Counted from the first letter of the stretch, positions 44,975-56,248 are shown. The stretch is 64,000 nt of DNA from Lytechinus pictus (GCF_037042905.1 NC_087249.1:50312901-50376900); one strand, 5' to 3'. Notes: a model not told the origin generated them from the sequence alone. Made by a program: numbers and translations.

Positions 44975-45348
44975 TACAAATTTTCATGATTGATTGCATT
45001 TATGTCAATGTATTATCAATCGTTAAAATCAGTAAATTACTATCAGTCGCTTAGCTTTTTGTTATGAGGACCCAGATTGAACTCATTAATATTTAAGAAT
45101 ATTGAAAATAATATGGGAATCTTTTTATTCAGTACTGTGAGGTAATTTTTAAAGCTCACCCAATGATCACCAATGTCTCATATGTGATGGTTAGTTTCAT
45201 GCAATTATTCATTATAAAATTGTAATAGTGTTGACCTTGTCTCATTGTTATAGAGAGACAAAATATATAGGCTTTATATTTCGCACACATTTTTTATATT
45301 GAGCTTTCAGAACATTATGGCAGTTCACTTTTTTAAGATATTGATTAT

Positions 45349-45545
45349 TTTTTCATTCCTTCATTCTTTCATTTAGTCTTTGTTTCTTTCTCTGCTTTCA
45401 TTCTTTCTCTTATTCATTAGATCAATCATTCAACCAGTCATTCATTCATTCATTCATCCATTCATTCATTCTTTCATTCACTTATCCATTCATTCATTCA
45501 ACCAGTCATTCCTCCCTTCATTCATTTCAATTTATTCATCAATTT
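45349..45545. repeat. (ATTC)n microsatellite
   Basis: An impure CATT/ATTC tetranucleotide run with interruptions such as AACCAGTC. Confidence 0.85.
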
Positions 45546-45766
45546 GTTAACCAATCTCTTTTCTTTGATTGTTTAGTTCACTATATGTTCATACAAACAG
45601 GTGAACCTTTGTAAAGTAGTTTTAAAAAATGATTGAGGGAGATTCATGTGTTGCCATGAATAAGATTTTACAAAATGATTTGACCCTGCTGGAACACAAA
45701 TTAATTATGGTTATAGGATATGCGCTCCCAACTGGGAAAAAAGTTAGATTATAAGAAGTGTTATCA

Positions 45767-45993
45767 GGGCCCCGTCTTACAAAGAGTTATGATTGATCCA
45801 ATCAGCCACGACTATGGAAAGCCAGCTACGCCAACATCTTAAATGCATGTTTGTCCAAAATGTTTTCTAGATAAGATGTAGATTCATACATTCTTTGTTT
45901 TCTTGAATATTAACTGTGCTTCTCTTCGTTTACAAAGGACATATACTGTAGTTGAGATTGATTGAATCAATCGCAACTGTAAAACGAGACCCA
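45767..45993. mobile_element. MITE, 'CCCCGTCTTACAAAG' family, copy 2
   Basis: GGCCCCGTCTTACAAAGAG at 45768 and the degraded complement (GCAACTGTAAAACGAGACC) at the right end. It corresponds to 1396-1669 but is shorter. Confidence 0.75.
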
Positions 45994-47066
45994 CTTATGC
46001 GTAGTGTCTTGTTTGTCTTGCAAACAGCTTTGAGAAGCAACTCCCTGGTCATTTTATTCTGTCTTTTGTAGATGATATTTATTCATTCAGCTCATGTTTT
46101 ATGAGAAAACTTAGCACTAAGCAACTTACCATGATATGTGTCTTGCTCTTAGCATGCATTGCTTTGCCTGCCTGTGTACTTGTTGTTTATTTTATGAAAT
46201 TTACTTCAATAGCAATCTTAGAATAAACTTTTTTTTTTTGTTATTGTAAGAAATCAAATTGCATACTTTAAAAGATTTTTATGAAATATGTTTCCAGTCA
46301 GTTAGGTAGATGACTTGTTTGGGAATATTTATAATGCCATCTCTATTCCTCTGATATTTGCTTTTAAGTGATTGGTTGATATTATTCACTCTTTCAATTA
46401 TTTGTTTTTATTATTGATAAATATCTATTACATGTATTGATATTGTTTTATTGAAATTTAATATGTAGTCGTAAATTTATTCATTCTGATTGTTCTGATC
46501 GATTTTATATTTATAGCCTATATTTTTATGTTCATTTGTATTTATTTATTTTTGTTTATTATTTGTTTATTTATTTATTTGATTCTCCTTTCTGCCCATA
46601 CATTATACATTTTTACTGATAAGTCATTTGACAGATATGATTTATTTATGGTTTTTATAATTCTGTTTAGGTTTTGTTCAAATCTGTAAACATTTTTATT
46701 TTCTGCTGTAACTAGTACCAAAGTTTTTTTAATACTTGTTTAATTTTACTTTATTGTATTCATATCAACTGGATGTGGCCTAAATTCTTTTTATTTCTAT
46801 TTATGTTGTGCATTACTACTACTAGCATACCATTGGTATGCCAATGGGGTAAAACTTGCAGCATTGTGCAACGAAAAGAGGCCATGCGTTTCCATGCCAA
46901 CGGACAGGATCCATGATTCTTGTAATCTTGCCATTTTCGTAACTACTGTATAATCCTTTATTTTGAGTGGCTTCTGAGCCCAATTAGCATGAGATTAATT
47001 TATTCGGAAAGATATAATATTGAATCATCCACAATAAATCACAAAATATTGGATTAATGAGAAATT
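45994..47066. other. AT-rich intergenic DNA, candidate poly-A signal
   Basis: AATAAA at 46222-46227 followed by a T-run could end the MS4A-like transcript. TTTA-rich simple sequence lies near 46530-46580. A dispersed repeat at 46918-46983 is shared with 15285-15350. No exon is seen. Confidence 0.45.
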
Positions 47067-48000
47067 CTTGTGTGGAATTATTATTTAAAGGAAAGAACTT
47101 CTTGTGTTGAAGTATTATTTTAAGAAAAGAACTTATTGTGTGGAAGTGTTATTTAAAGGAAAGAATGCTTGTGTTTAAGTATTATTTAAAGGAAAGAACT
47201 TCTTGTGTGGAAGTATTATTTAAAGGAAATAAATTATTGTGTGGACCATCCCCCTCCCCCACCTCAAATTTAGGGGGGACAGGTCCCCCGCTTCCGCCGC
47301 CTATGTGTGGAAGTATCATTTAAAGGAAAGAAATGCTTGTGTGAATATTATTTTAAGGAAAGAAATGCTTGTGTGAATATTATTTTAAGGAAAGAAATGC
47401 TTGTGTGGAAGTATCATTTAAAGGAAAGAAATGCTTGTGTGAAAGTATTATTTAAAGGAAAGAAATTCTTGTGTGGAAGTATTATTTAAAGAAAAGAAAT
47501 GCTTGTGTGAAAGTATTATTTAAAGGAAATAAATGCTTGTGTGAAAGTATTATTTAAAGGAAAGAAATTCTTGTGTGGAAGTATCAGTTACAGGAAATAA
47601 ATGCTTGTTTGGAAGTATAATTTAAAGGAAAGAAATGCTTGTGTGTAAGTATTATTTAAAGGAAAGAAATTCTTGTGTGGAAGTATCATTTAAAGGAAAG
47701 AAATGCTTGCGTGTAAGTATTATTTAAAGGAAAGAAATTCTTGTGTATAAGTATTATTTAAAGAAAAGAAATGCTTGTGTGAAAGTATTATTTAAAGGAA
47801 ATAAATGCTTGTGTGAAAGTATTATTTAAAGGAAAGAAATTCTTGTGTGGAAGTATAATTTAAAGGAAAGAAATGCTTGTGTGGAAGTATCATTTAAAGG
47901 AAAGAAATTCTTGTGTATAAGTAATATTTAAAGGAAAGAAATTCTTGTGTGGAAGTATATTATTTAAAGGAAAGAAAGCTTGTGTGGAAGTATTATTTGA
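47067..48000. repeat. 34-bp minisatellite, block 1
   Basis: The unit is about TTGTGTGGAAGTATTATTTA plus AAGGAAAGAAATGC, with an exact 34-bp step (for example 47401 to 47435). About 25 units are present. A C/G-run insert at about 47245-47303 interrupts it. Frames read through it (47138-47489) are artefacts. Confidence 0.9.
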
Positions 48001-48373
48001 ATTAAGAGAAGCAAAGCGACCAACACCGTTTGTATGCCGGTGTGTATGTATCTCTTATTGACTGTGTGTTACAAATGGCCAGTCTTATAGGGGAAGATCA
48101 CCCTGACAAAAAAAAATATTGCAATAACAGCAGAAAAAAAAAATTTGCGAAGGTTTTAGGAAAATCAATCAAAGGTTATTAGAATTTATTAATTTGTGAC
48201 ATCATAAGCGAAAAGCTTCCTATACAGTGTGAATTTAAAAAAAAATCAAGAAATGTTATTTTCTAAAAAAACAACAACAAAGAATGACGGGTGTTTATTG
48301 TACATTCAGTATATCAACAGACAAATAATTTAACACCCGTTCCTGTAAAAAAAGGTGATAGTCATGAAACATG
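48001..48373. repeat. Segment duplicated at 48906, with truncated MITE
   Basis: AGAGAAGCAAAGCGACCAAC through the AAGGTGATAGTCATGAAAC region is repeated nearly exactly at 48906-49302. From 48089 (AGGGGAAGATCACCCTGAC) it is the left half of the MITE that is complete at 49007-49467. Confidence 0.85.
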
Positions 48374-48905
48374 AAATTGCTTGTTTGGAAGTATAATTTA
48401 AAGGAAAGAAATGCTTGTGTGGATGTATTATTTAAAGGAAAGAAATGCTTGTGTGGAAGTATTATTTAAAGGAAAGAAATGCTTGTGTGGAAGTATTATT
48501 TAAAGGAAAGAAATGTTTGTGTGGAAGTATTTAAAGGAAAGAAATGCTTGTGTGTAAGTATTATTTAAAGGGAAGAACTTCTTGTGTTGAAGGATTATTT
48601 AAAGGAAAGAACTTATTGTGTGGAAGTGTTATTTAAAGGAAAGAATACTTGTGTTTAAGTATTATTTAAAGGAAAGAACTTCTTGGGTGGAAGTATTATT
48701 TAAAGGAAAGAAATTATTGTGTGGACCATCCCCCTCCCCCCACCTCAAATTTAGGGGGGGACAGGTCCCCCCGTCCCCCCGCTTTCGCCGCCTATGTGTG
48801 GAAGTATCATTTAAATGCTTGTGTGTAAGTATTATTTAAAGGAAAGAAATTCTTGTGTGGAAGTATATTATTTAAAGGAAAGAAAGCTTGTGTGGAAGTA
48901 TTATT
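48374..48905. repeat. 34-bp minisatellite, block 2
   Basis: Same unit as block 1, again with the GGACCATCCCCCTCCCCC insert (about 48722-48797). Block and flank together show that a segment of roughly 900 bp was duplicated. Confidence 0.9.
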
Positions 48906-49006
48906 TGAATTAAGAGAAGCAAAGCGACCAACACCGTGTGTATGCCGGTGTGTATGTACATGTATCTCTTATTGACTGTGTGCATGTTACAAATGGCCAG
49001 TCTTAT

Positions 49007-49467
49007 AGGGGAAGATCACCCTGACAAAAAAAAAATATTGCAATAACAGCAGAAAAAAAAATTTGCGAAGGTTTTAGGAAAATCAATCAAAGGTTATTAG
49101 AATTTATTAATTTGTGACATCATAAGCGAAAAGCTTCCTATACAGTGTGAATTAAAAAAAAAATCAAGAAATGTTATTTTCTAAAAAAACAACAACAAAG
49201 AATGACGGGTGTTTATTGTACATTCAGTATATCAACAGATAAATAATTTAACACCCGTTCCTGTAAAAAAAAAAAGGTGATAGTCATCATGAAACATGAA
49301 ATTGTAGCTGCTGCTCGTTTATGACGTCACAAATAATAAAAACTTAAAATTCTAATAGCTTTCTTATTCTTTAATGGAATTTCCTCAAACCTTCACCATT
49401 TTTCCCCAATACTTTTTCCTGGTATATTTACGACAAACCTTTCGCCAGCTAAGGGTGAACTTCCCCT
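49007..49467. mobile_element. 460-bp MITE with AGGGGAAG-TCACCC ends
   Basis: Left AGGGGAAGATCACCCTGAC; right complement of AGGGGAAGTTCACCCTTAG ending 49467. Matched inner arms include TTTGTGACATCATAAGCGA against the complement of TTTGTGACGTCATAAACGA. A related body sits at about 51780-52005. Confidence 0.8.
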
Positions 49468-50587
49468 AAAACATCCCTTTCGAGATTACTATTGTTGAGA
49501 TTATACTATGAAGTTAGCCTATGATTTTATTTGCATAAAGAGAGGAAAAGTACCTATTTTGATACGTGGTAACGTGATTGCAATGTGAGTAGTGGTGAGT
49601 AGTGAATTAGTATGTTATCATCAAAGTGAGCCGATGCAGTATTACACGACAACAAAATGACTAAAATATATTCTGGGGGGGGGGGGCTAAATTTATCATC
49701 AGAACATGTAAAAACAACATGCTATGCTTTAGATGCTACATTTTTATCATAGCCCCTCGGGAAAAGGGACAGACAAAACCCACAAATTCCTGATTATCGA
49801 GGAAATGACAAATGAGAGAGCTTTAATTGTCCTTGCCATTTCATAATCATGGACCGACAAAGAGATCGACATCCATCGGTTAATTAATTAATTTACTGAC
49901 ATGCGACTGTCTTTGTCCTGAGAATAAAATGCTTCCCATGTTTTTCTATAGTGCTTTGGTTATATAGCATGGTGCACCTCAAAATGGCCAGGGGTTGAAA
50001 GAAGCGGTCTTCGATGAGACATTGATATTGATGGCCGTATGCATAAATTTTTCACAGGGGGGAGGGGGCAGCATGTAGAAACTTTATAAAAAAAACTCGA
50101 AAGCGAAGCGATCGAAGTTGTCATTGGGGAGTTTTTGCATTTTGTCATGTGAAATTGAAGGATTTCGTGCATACTTTTGGTGAATTTTGTGAAATTTCAG
50201 TAAAAACAGTAATTTTCAAAATTTCTGGGTGGGGAGTGCCCCCCTGCCCCCCCCCCCCCGCTGCGTACAGCCTTGTTGATATTGAACAAATTGCAAAATG
50301 CAAAGAAGATGATCCATCACAATAAATATCGCAGAAGATAAATGAAGTCCCAAAGTTAACAATAGAAATGAAATCCATGTCATTTCCAGCTAAATATGCA
50401 GAGTTGTAGACTCTAGGTATATTACGTGCACATGCAACAGTAAAAAATGGGGGTTCGTTTGCTTGCTTTCAAACTAAACTGGGTTCCAAAGAAACTGATC
50501 AAACTTTATAAGGGCACTGCACAAATTCCACGCAGTAAATAAACAATATTTTTACACAGCTAGGCTAGCATCAATAACAAAAAAACA
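49468..50587. other. Unannotated stretch
   Basis: G-runs lie near 49675 and C-runs near 50240-50260. No gene or confident element is recognised. Confidence 0.4.
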
Positions 50588-50704
50588 ATTTTGCTTTATA
50601 AATGTATTTATTAATTTATACTGAGTTTTATTCCGAGGTTGTCATTTTTTCAATTAATCTACTTATAACGACAATCCTTCTCTTGCAAACTGTTAATGTT
50701 ATGT
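50588..50704 (+). mobile_element. Fragment of the LINE 3' UTR
   Basis: TTTTGCTTTATAAATGTAT through CTTGCAAACTGTTAATGT matches 10845-10960 of the intact LINE at moderate identity. The ATAAATCAAATCA tail is missing. Confidence 0.65.
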
Positions 50705-50742
50705 TTTTTTATTGGTAGTAGATCATATCATCAGCGGGAATG

Positions 50743-50843
50743 TGCCGGTAAGCAGGGGATAATCTGAACACAGTGTTTGTATGTGTGTGGCTGAATGAGG
50801 TATACGCACACAACTAGTGTTCAGATTATCACCCGCGTACCAG
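50743..50843. repeat. Inverted repeat around GATAATCTGAACAC
   Basis: GATAATCTGAACACAGTG near 50759 is inverted as CTAGTGTTCAGATTATC near 50814. The flanks also match loosely. It is a small foldback element. Confidence 0.65.
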
Positions 50844-51205
50844 GACATCGCCGGGGATCAGCATCCAACCAAATACATTATATTTATAGGTTTCCAAGGA
50901 AGTAACCGTGATGGGGGGAAAAAAAATCACATTATCAGGGGGGGGGGGGGGGTACCATGTTCTTCTTTTTCGGGGAGGGGTTACCTTAATTTGACGTCAT
51001 ATTTTTTAAAAATCTCATTAGAGGTACACTGCCCAGACCTCTCCTATTTGATCATCTACTCATTTTTCTCCCTCTTTAATTGATCTTCCTTTCTCCTCCA
51101 CTTTTTCACTACTTGGCCAAATCATACGGGCGCCGGGACCCCCGTGGTGCCATTCCCGCCGTTAACTAAAGTCTTTATAAAGCAGGGGTCCTGATGATAA
51201 CCAGG
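50844..51205. other. Nothing recognised
   Basis: There is a G-run near 50938-50953. No gene is seen. Confidence 0.35.
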
Positions 51206-51461
51206 GGCCCGTTTCACAAAGAGCTGTGATTGATCCGATCAATATCAAGTATGGAAATACATCAATGTCATAATTTTTCGGCAGGAAATTTTTCACAATG
51301 CCTGTTTGTAAACAAAAAGAGTATACTGAATTGTCAAGAAAATGGTGAATGTATGAATAAAAATCATATTTAGACAACATTTTGACCAAGCATGCTCAAT
51401 TATGTTGCTGGCTTCCTTTGTGGTTGATCGGATTAATCGCAAATCTTTGCAAGACGGAGAC
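51206..51461. mobile_element. MITE, 'CCCCGTCTTACAAAG' family, copy 3 (diverged ends)
   Basis: GGGCCCGTTTCACAAAGAG and the complement of GTCTCCGTCTTGCAAAGA. The interior (ATGGAAATACATCAATGTC, AATTTTTCGGCAGG) parallels copy 1 at 1440-1490. Confidence 0.75.
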
Positions 51462-51779
51462 AGACTTTGTAATATGGTGCAGAGTTAGAATTGTGATGGA
51501 ATTTTTTTTTTCATTTTGTTGCTCTCGTTGTTGTTTTGGGTGGGTCTGCCTATGTACAGCTGCTGGCAAAAGCATTCCGTGAATTATTATTTTTTTTCCC
51601 TGTCATCAATCTACTTACAACAGCATTTGGGGAAAGTCGACGCACATCTCATTTCGCCTGAAGATGGTGCAGGCGGATTTTACAAGTAAAAATAATTCAT
51701 TTCCCTTCCGTTCTTGGAGGGGGGGGGGGGGGGGGGGGAACCGCCCACCTAATTGCATAAAATGAACAGAAATGTTTTA

Positions 51780-52005
51780 AAGGGGAGCTGATTAGTTCAC
51801 ACATGAAAATGACATTTCATTGATTTTTTACAATTTGCTATGTAGGAATGCTGCTCGCATTTTATGACGTCACAAATTAAATAATTAAAATTCTTATCAC
51901 TTTTTAATTCTTTGATGGATTTATCTCAAAACTTCGGCAATATAATTTATTATTTTTCTCTGCTATTTTTACAATAAACTTTTTGTCAGGGGGGACTTTC
52001 CCTTT
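51780..52005. mobile_element. Half of a MITE related to 49007-49467
   Basis: The order GCTGCTCG...TTATGACGTCACAAAT, ATTCTTTGATGGATTT, TTTGTCAGGGGGGACTTTCCC parallels the right arm at 49315-49467. The partner arm is absent or too decayed. Confidence 0.5.
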
Positions 52006-52095
52006 AAACACACTTTTGCACAGTGCACATTTTTGGTACTGTAGAGGGATGGTGTAGGGAGGAATCTAATTCTTCTTCGATCTTCTTCTTCTTTT
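52006..52095. repeat. Dispersed repeat shared with 28247
   Basis: AAACACACTTTTGCACAGTG and TACTGTAGAGGGATGG as in 28247-28319, again followed by TTCTTC-rich DNA. Confidence 0.7.
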
Positions 52096-52228
52096 TGGAA
52101 CTTCGACAGTAATCCCCCCACCTCTGAGTATGAGCTGAGACTCCCCCCCCCCCCCCCCCCCGTGATGTGCAACTCTTCGGGATCGGAAGATGATGTTTCT
52201 GTATCACAGAGGCCGGCACAGAGATAAT

Positions 52229-52648
52229 AATGTGTTTTCGCCCAGCGTCGTACGACGCTATCAACGACGTAGAACGATCTCTTGGTTCGTGCGTCCGTCG
52301 CGCTCAACTCTCGCTTGTAAGCAGTTTCGCAAATCGCTGATCGCGGCCGGATCGTTTTGAAGCTTTCAGCTATCAGTGCAGTGTAGTCAGAGTAGAGTAC
52401 AACATGTGCATATGCACGCGATGGGCGAATGTTTACATCGGCTCAGCTTGCTCACTCTACAAGCGATCTGATTGGCTGTTGACGGCTGTTGACAAATCCT
52501 ACGTTCTAATGCGGACGCCCGCTAATTTGCGGAAGAACCGTCCGTGATTTGAGCTCAAGATCGCTTGGGCCTCTGTTTCCATGGAAGTTGGCAATTTTTG
52601 CACACGACCCTTACGTTCTACGTCGTACGACGCTGGGCGAAAACCAGC
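52229..52648. mobile_element. 420-bp element with CGCCCAGCGTCGTACGACG ends
   Basis: GTTTTCGCCCAGCGTCGTAC near 52230 is inverted near 52645 (GTACGACGCTGGGCGAAAAC). GCGTCGTACGACGC inside each end is itself a perfect palindrome. The core is unusually CpG-rich for this window. Confidence 0.75.
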
Positions 52649-53319
52649 TACTATCTTATTTTGAGGGATATTAATTTTATCCACTTCTGCGTTCACGTAT
52701 ATTGAAGCTCCCGAAATTCTGCATTTTTAAGAGCGCCCTCTTTCGTTTCAATTAAGAAAGCAATTAGCAGTGCAGCAGTTCGCGTATCGATGGTGAAGGG
52801 AAGCCATACGCCCGGCCTGGCAGATGTTTGTCAACATTATTTTATCTATTTCTCCCGTTCCTCAACCAGGATGATTGATATTTATGTTTGGTAATTTTGC
52901 ATGGGAATCTGATGTCATGATATCTCCAATAATCCAAGGTAAGTCTCGGAGTATCGAGCTGATGAGAGTGAGACTGAGTGTCACTGAGCTGCCGGGAGTG
53001 CCAGAGGCAGAGTGAGAGCACGTACCGTAATAGACAGGAATAACCGTCGTTTCTGGGGATTTATTCAACAATTTCTGACATTTTACTGTAATCCCCATTT
53101 ACCGACGGTAGGGTGTACGTGTGGGCTCGCATGTGTTCTCATTCCCTCCCTTTTGTCAATTCACAGTCCAAAGTTTGATGTAATTTTACAGTTACACATC
53201 GAATTTACAATCTAAGGATGTTTAAACAACAAACTTTTAAACCTTGACATTTCGATGTTGAAATACTTTAAACGATATAGATGAAAAAGGCATGAAAAAT
53301 ATACTTTACCGATGTTTAA
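52649..53319. other. Nothing recognised
   Basis: Moderately GC-rich DNA. No splice-bounded frame or repeat is confidently seen. Confidence 0.35.
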
Positions 53320-53881
53320 TTGGGTTGAACACGATAAAAATGGTCAAAATGGCAGCCAAACTATAAAATATTTACAAACGAACGTCAACAATCACGAATG
53401 TGATATCGATATTGCTTTCGATATTACGAAACCGAAGATAAACGATACTAGCTATACTAGTACTAGTACTACTACTAGTTATAATCGCGATATATCGATT
53501 CGAGACATTAAGTTAATAACGATAATGACGTCATTCAAGATGGCAACTTGCAAGAAAAACCGTCAGGTCAGGTGAAAATGTCTTAGATGACAGATTTCTC
53601 AATCATCCAGAGGATTTTTTTCAATAACTCCGGCCCAAGGTATGCAATTACTTAAGTTATTTATATTTCCCTGATAATGGAAACCATGAAACTTTCAATT
53701 TTGCTTAAAAAACAGTTTTAAATCGCGATCTATAAAACGCTAGTTCACTATACGTTGGCTGTAGGTACGGGGCCCCATCCCCTTCAGTCTATGTATGGTG
53801 AGTGGAGCCAACGTAGTTCAGCGGAACAACCAAAATACAGAGACTGAAGCTTTTGGTCTAGTACCGTAAGGGCACTAGTAC
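53320..53881. repeat. Diverged duplicate, copy A (partner at 55350-55920)
   Basis: It shares with copy B, in order and at nearly constant offset (about 2.03-2.05 kb): AATCGCGATATAT, ATGACGTCATTCAAGATGGC, ATACGTTG...CTGTA...TACGGG, the 68-bp hairpin element and GCTTTTGGTCTA. The CRE-like TGACGTCA and YY1-like AAGATGGC core at 53525-53549 is the best-conserved part. Confidence 0.65.
53782..53849 (+). repeat. 68-bp hairpin element, copy 1
   Basis: Ends CTTCAGTCTATGTAT and ATACAGAGACTGAAG are inverted (14 of 15). The centre is GAGCCAACGTAGTTCAGCGG. Other copies are at 55833-55901 (same strand) and 57122-57193 (opposite strand). Confidence 0.75.
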
Positions 53882-54443
53882 GCGGGCCGGAGCCCAGACG
53901 CTCAGTGTGCAAACGGGCATTCAGGTGAGAGTACCGTGAAGTTTGGTCAAAATAATTTTGATAATAAATAATTAAAACAGAAATTAAGCACTTACCACGA
54001 TTGTATGGATGATAGTCTAACGAGTGGCAGTTTCCTGACATCGAGGCACAGACTGGAACCTCAAAAAACGATCAGTTCTGTCGCGGTGGCTCTCCTTCTT
54101 TCAAAATTCATAGCAAAATGGCCGTTCGAGAGGGTGTAGGGCGCATGCGCGAATTTGACAAAGTCTATATGCGCTAGTGCTATACTAGCCTCGGTCTCGA
54201 TCGGCCATTTTGTGTTGAATTCTGAAAGAGGAGAGCTACCGCGACAGAACTGATCGTTTTTTGAGGTTCCAGTCTGTGCCTCGATGTCAGGAAACTGCCA
54301 CTCGTTAGACTATCATCCATACAATCGTGGTAAGTGCTTAATTTCTGTTTTAATTATTTATTATCAAAATTATTTTGACCAAACTTCACGGTACTCTCAC
54401 CTGAATGCCCGTTTGCACACTGAGCGTCTGGGCTCCGGCCCGC
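53882..54443. promoter_or_regulatory. 560-bp palindrome with mirrored splice donors and NRF1-like centre
   Basis: Arms 53882-54131 and 54195-54443 are inverted copies, essentially identical in the outer 190 bp. The 63-bp centre holds GCGCATGCGC (54141-54150), the NRF1 consensus core. Flanking it on both sides is AAAATGGCCG, resembling a YY1 site. Each arm carries, in outward orientation, ATG plus 15 codons (MSGNCHSLDYHPYNR) ending in a strong donor GTAAGT (plus strand: ATG 54284, break after 54329; minus strand: ATG 54041). This looks like a bidirectional promoter with twin first exons, or a foldback transposon with such features. No downstream exon was identified. Confidence 0.55.
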
Positions 54444-54458
54444 TACGCGGGCCGGAGC
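54432..54458. repeat. Perfect GC hairpin, 12-bp stem
   Basis: GCTCCGGCCCGC, loop TAC, then the exact complement. It lies at the right edge of the 560-bp palindrome. Confidence 0.85.
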
Positions 54459-54465
54459 TCTCTGG

Positions 54466-55070
54466 GTTAGTATTCAACCCGTTTGGAGAGTTTCCTCAAA
54501 TATATAGAAATATAGAATTTACCTGAATTTCAGACCCATCTTATTTCCAAGAGCAAATGCTGGTTATTCTTTTTCCGTTATTTTTTTATTTAACCAGTTG
54601 ACTGTGTGCGCGGGCGATCGAATTATACGGCGACGGATTTTGGTACTAGGGCCTAGTATTCAACCCGTCGGCACTAGTATAGTATTCAACCTAGCGATGA
54701 AAGATGGCCCTGTCTCTCAATCTGCCCTTGTCCCATCCGACTATGGACTAGACCATTTGAGATGAGATCAAACAGGGAATTAATCAAAGCCAGAGACTTA
54801 CATAGATCTAGATCTAATTTAGCAATCTAAACCCTTTTGAGATTTGCTATCAATCCTCACTAGGTTGAATACTAGTACCATTCAGTGCAAAAGGCCATCG
54901 CCGCATAATTCGATCCTCCGCGCATACAGTCGACAGATTGACAAAGAAAATATCGACAACAGATTACCCTGAAAATAACAAAGGTGTGAAATTAAGATAA
55001 ATTCCCTATTTCTAAATATTTTGGGGAATATGTCAAAATCTTTGAATTATGCCGGGTTGAATACTAGTAC
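54466..55070. mobile_element. 600-bp foldback region bounded by TAGTATTCAACCCG
   Basis: Arms 54466-54668 and 54862-55070 are diverged inverted copies (GATCGAATTATACGGCGAC at 54616 against the complement near 54910). Each arm is bounded on both sides by TAGTATTCAACCCG or a close form, so four copies frame the arms; a fifth (TAGTATTCAACCTA) is at 54688. Confidence 0.7.
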
Positions 55071-55087
55071 CCATACGGTAATAGCTA

Positions 55088-55112
55088 ATACTAACCTCGC
55101 AATACGTGTGAG
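55088..55112 (+). repeat. ATACTAACCTCGCAATACGTG motif
   Basis: Same motif as the left half of the inverted pair at 57004-57088; its ATACTAACCTCG core is also in the palindrome at 30545-30577. GTGAG...GTGGCCT follows here and near 30585. Confidence 0.75.
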
Positions 55113-55349
55113 GGGAGTGAGAGTGGCCTACTAGTGGATCGACATGGTCGACGTCGGCGAGTGACGAGTGTGTATTAATGGTACGGTACCCATTTGTTGT
55201 GTGTCCGGACGATCAATTTTAGAAAGTCATTTGGAAAAAAATTACAAGTGAAGTTTCATCAGTTTTTAGTACAAAAATTTTAGGAAAGATACGTTACCGA
55301 TGAGTTATTCCCCGGGTTATTCCTTATTTATTAAATTTTCTGCCGGAGA

Positions 55350-55945
55350 GGAAAAAATGGCAGCCGTCAACGAGTTGTGCTTTTAACAGTTAGTTTTATC
55401 AAGGCTTTCCGATTAAAATATTTTCGATATCCTGGCCAATCAATGCGAGCGACAAGTTCCGAACGCACGCACATCTACAACTTTTTTACAAGCGCAAAGC
55501 AGCGGCACAAATCGCGATATATAGCGACTGGTAAATACGTCTGTAAGGATGATGACGTCATCAAAGATGGCAACTTACGTTGACCAATGAAAGGATCGAA
55601 GATGACGATGTTTCGATCATCATTTGAAAGGAATTAGCGGTAACTGCGGTCTAAGGTACGATATCTCATTATCTCTGAATTTTAAACATTTTTTCGTAAA
55701 TATGGATGTGATTTCTTTTTCATAATGTGACATTTTATGTACCAAAAAATTGATCGGAAAATCGGGTTTCCGCCGAATGTTAGATCTAACGTTACTGCTA
55801 ATACGTTGTCTGTACGTACGGGCCTCCAAGCTCTTCAGTCTATACTATTGGTGAGTGAGCCAACGCAGTTCAGCGGAACAACCAAAATACAGAGACTGAA
55901 GCTTTTGGTCTATACGATACCCAGACTGGAACCTCAAAAAAACGA
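55350..55945. repeat. Diverged duplicate, copy B
   Basis: Partner of 53320-53881. ATGACGTCATCAAAGATGGC at 55552 keeps the CRE-like and YY1-like pair. After the hairpin element (55833-55901) it jumps to CAGACTGGAACCTCAAAAA (55923), which in the other locus lies about 180 bp further in, so B carries a deletion or A an insertion. Confidence 0.65.
55833..55901 (+). repeat. 69-bp hairpin element, copy 2
   Basis: CTTCAGTCTATACTATTGG to ATACAGAGACTGAAG; same core GTTCAGCGGAACAACC as copy 1. Confidence 0.75.
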
Positions 55946-56248
55946 AAAGTTCTCTCCTACCTAGCCAGGAGGCTTCTAGAGAGTAAAAATCATTTACTAA
56001 CGTAGGCTTACTCTTATTTAATGAAGCCAGGTCTTTCTTCTCATTTACCTACACGAAGGACCCCAAAACCTGAAACTTTCACCCCCGAAATTTCCTTCTA
56101 AAAGATCTAGCCCTAAATCATGTACATGGGATAAAACTTCATTTCCGACATTTCTACGCTCTCGTTGTTATTTTTAAACAAGAATTCATTTTAAAAATGA
56201 GAAAAATATTGTGAAAAGACGGAAGAGACTTGCCCGATGTTTACGCCG

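Noticed and set aside
47138-48839. Open frames through the 34-bp minisatellite
   Set aside because: The period is not a multiple of three and the frames are chance reads of repeat DNA.
53784-54526. Two genes encoding the same 60-residue N-terminus on opposite strands
   Set aside because: The identity is due to the palindrome. Beyond the first 15 codons the frame runs into intron-like DNA after a GTAAGT donor, so the longer open frames are not proteins.
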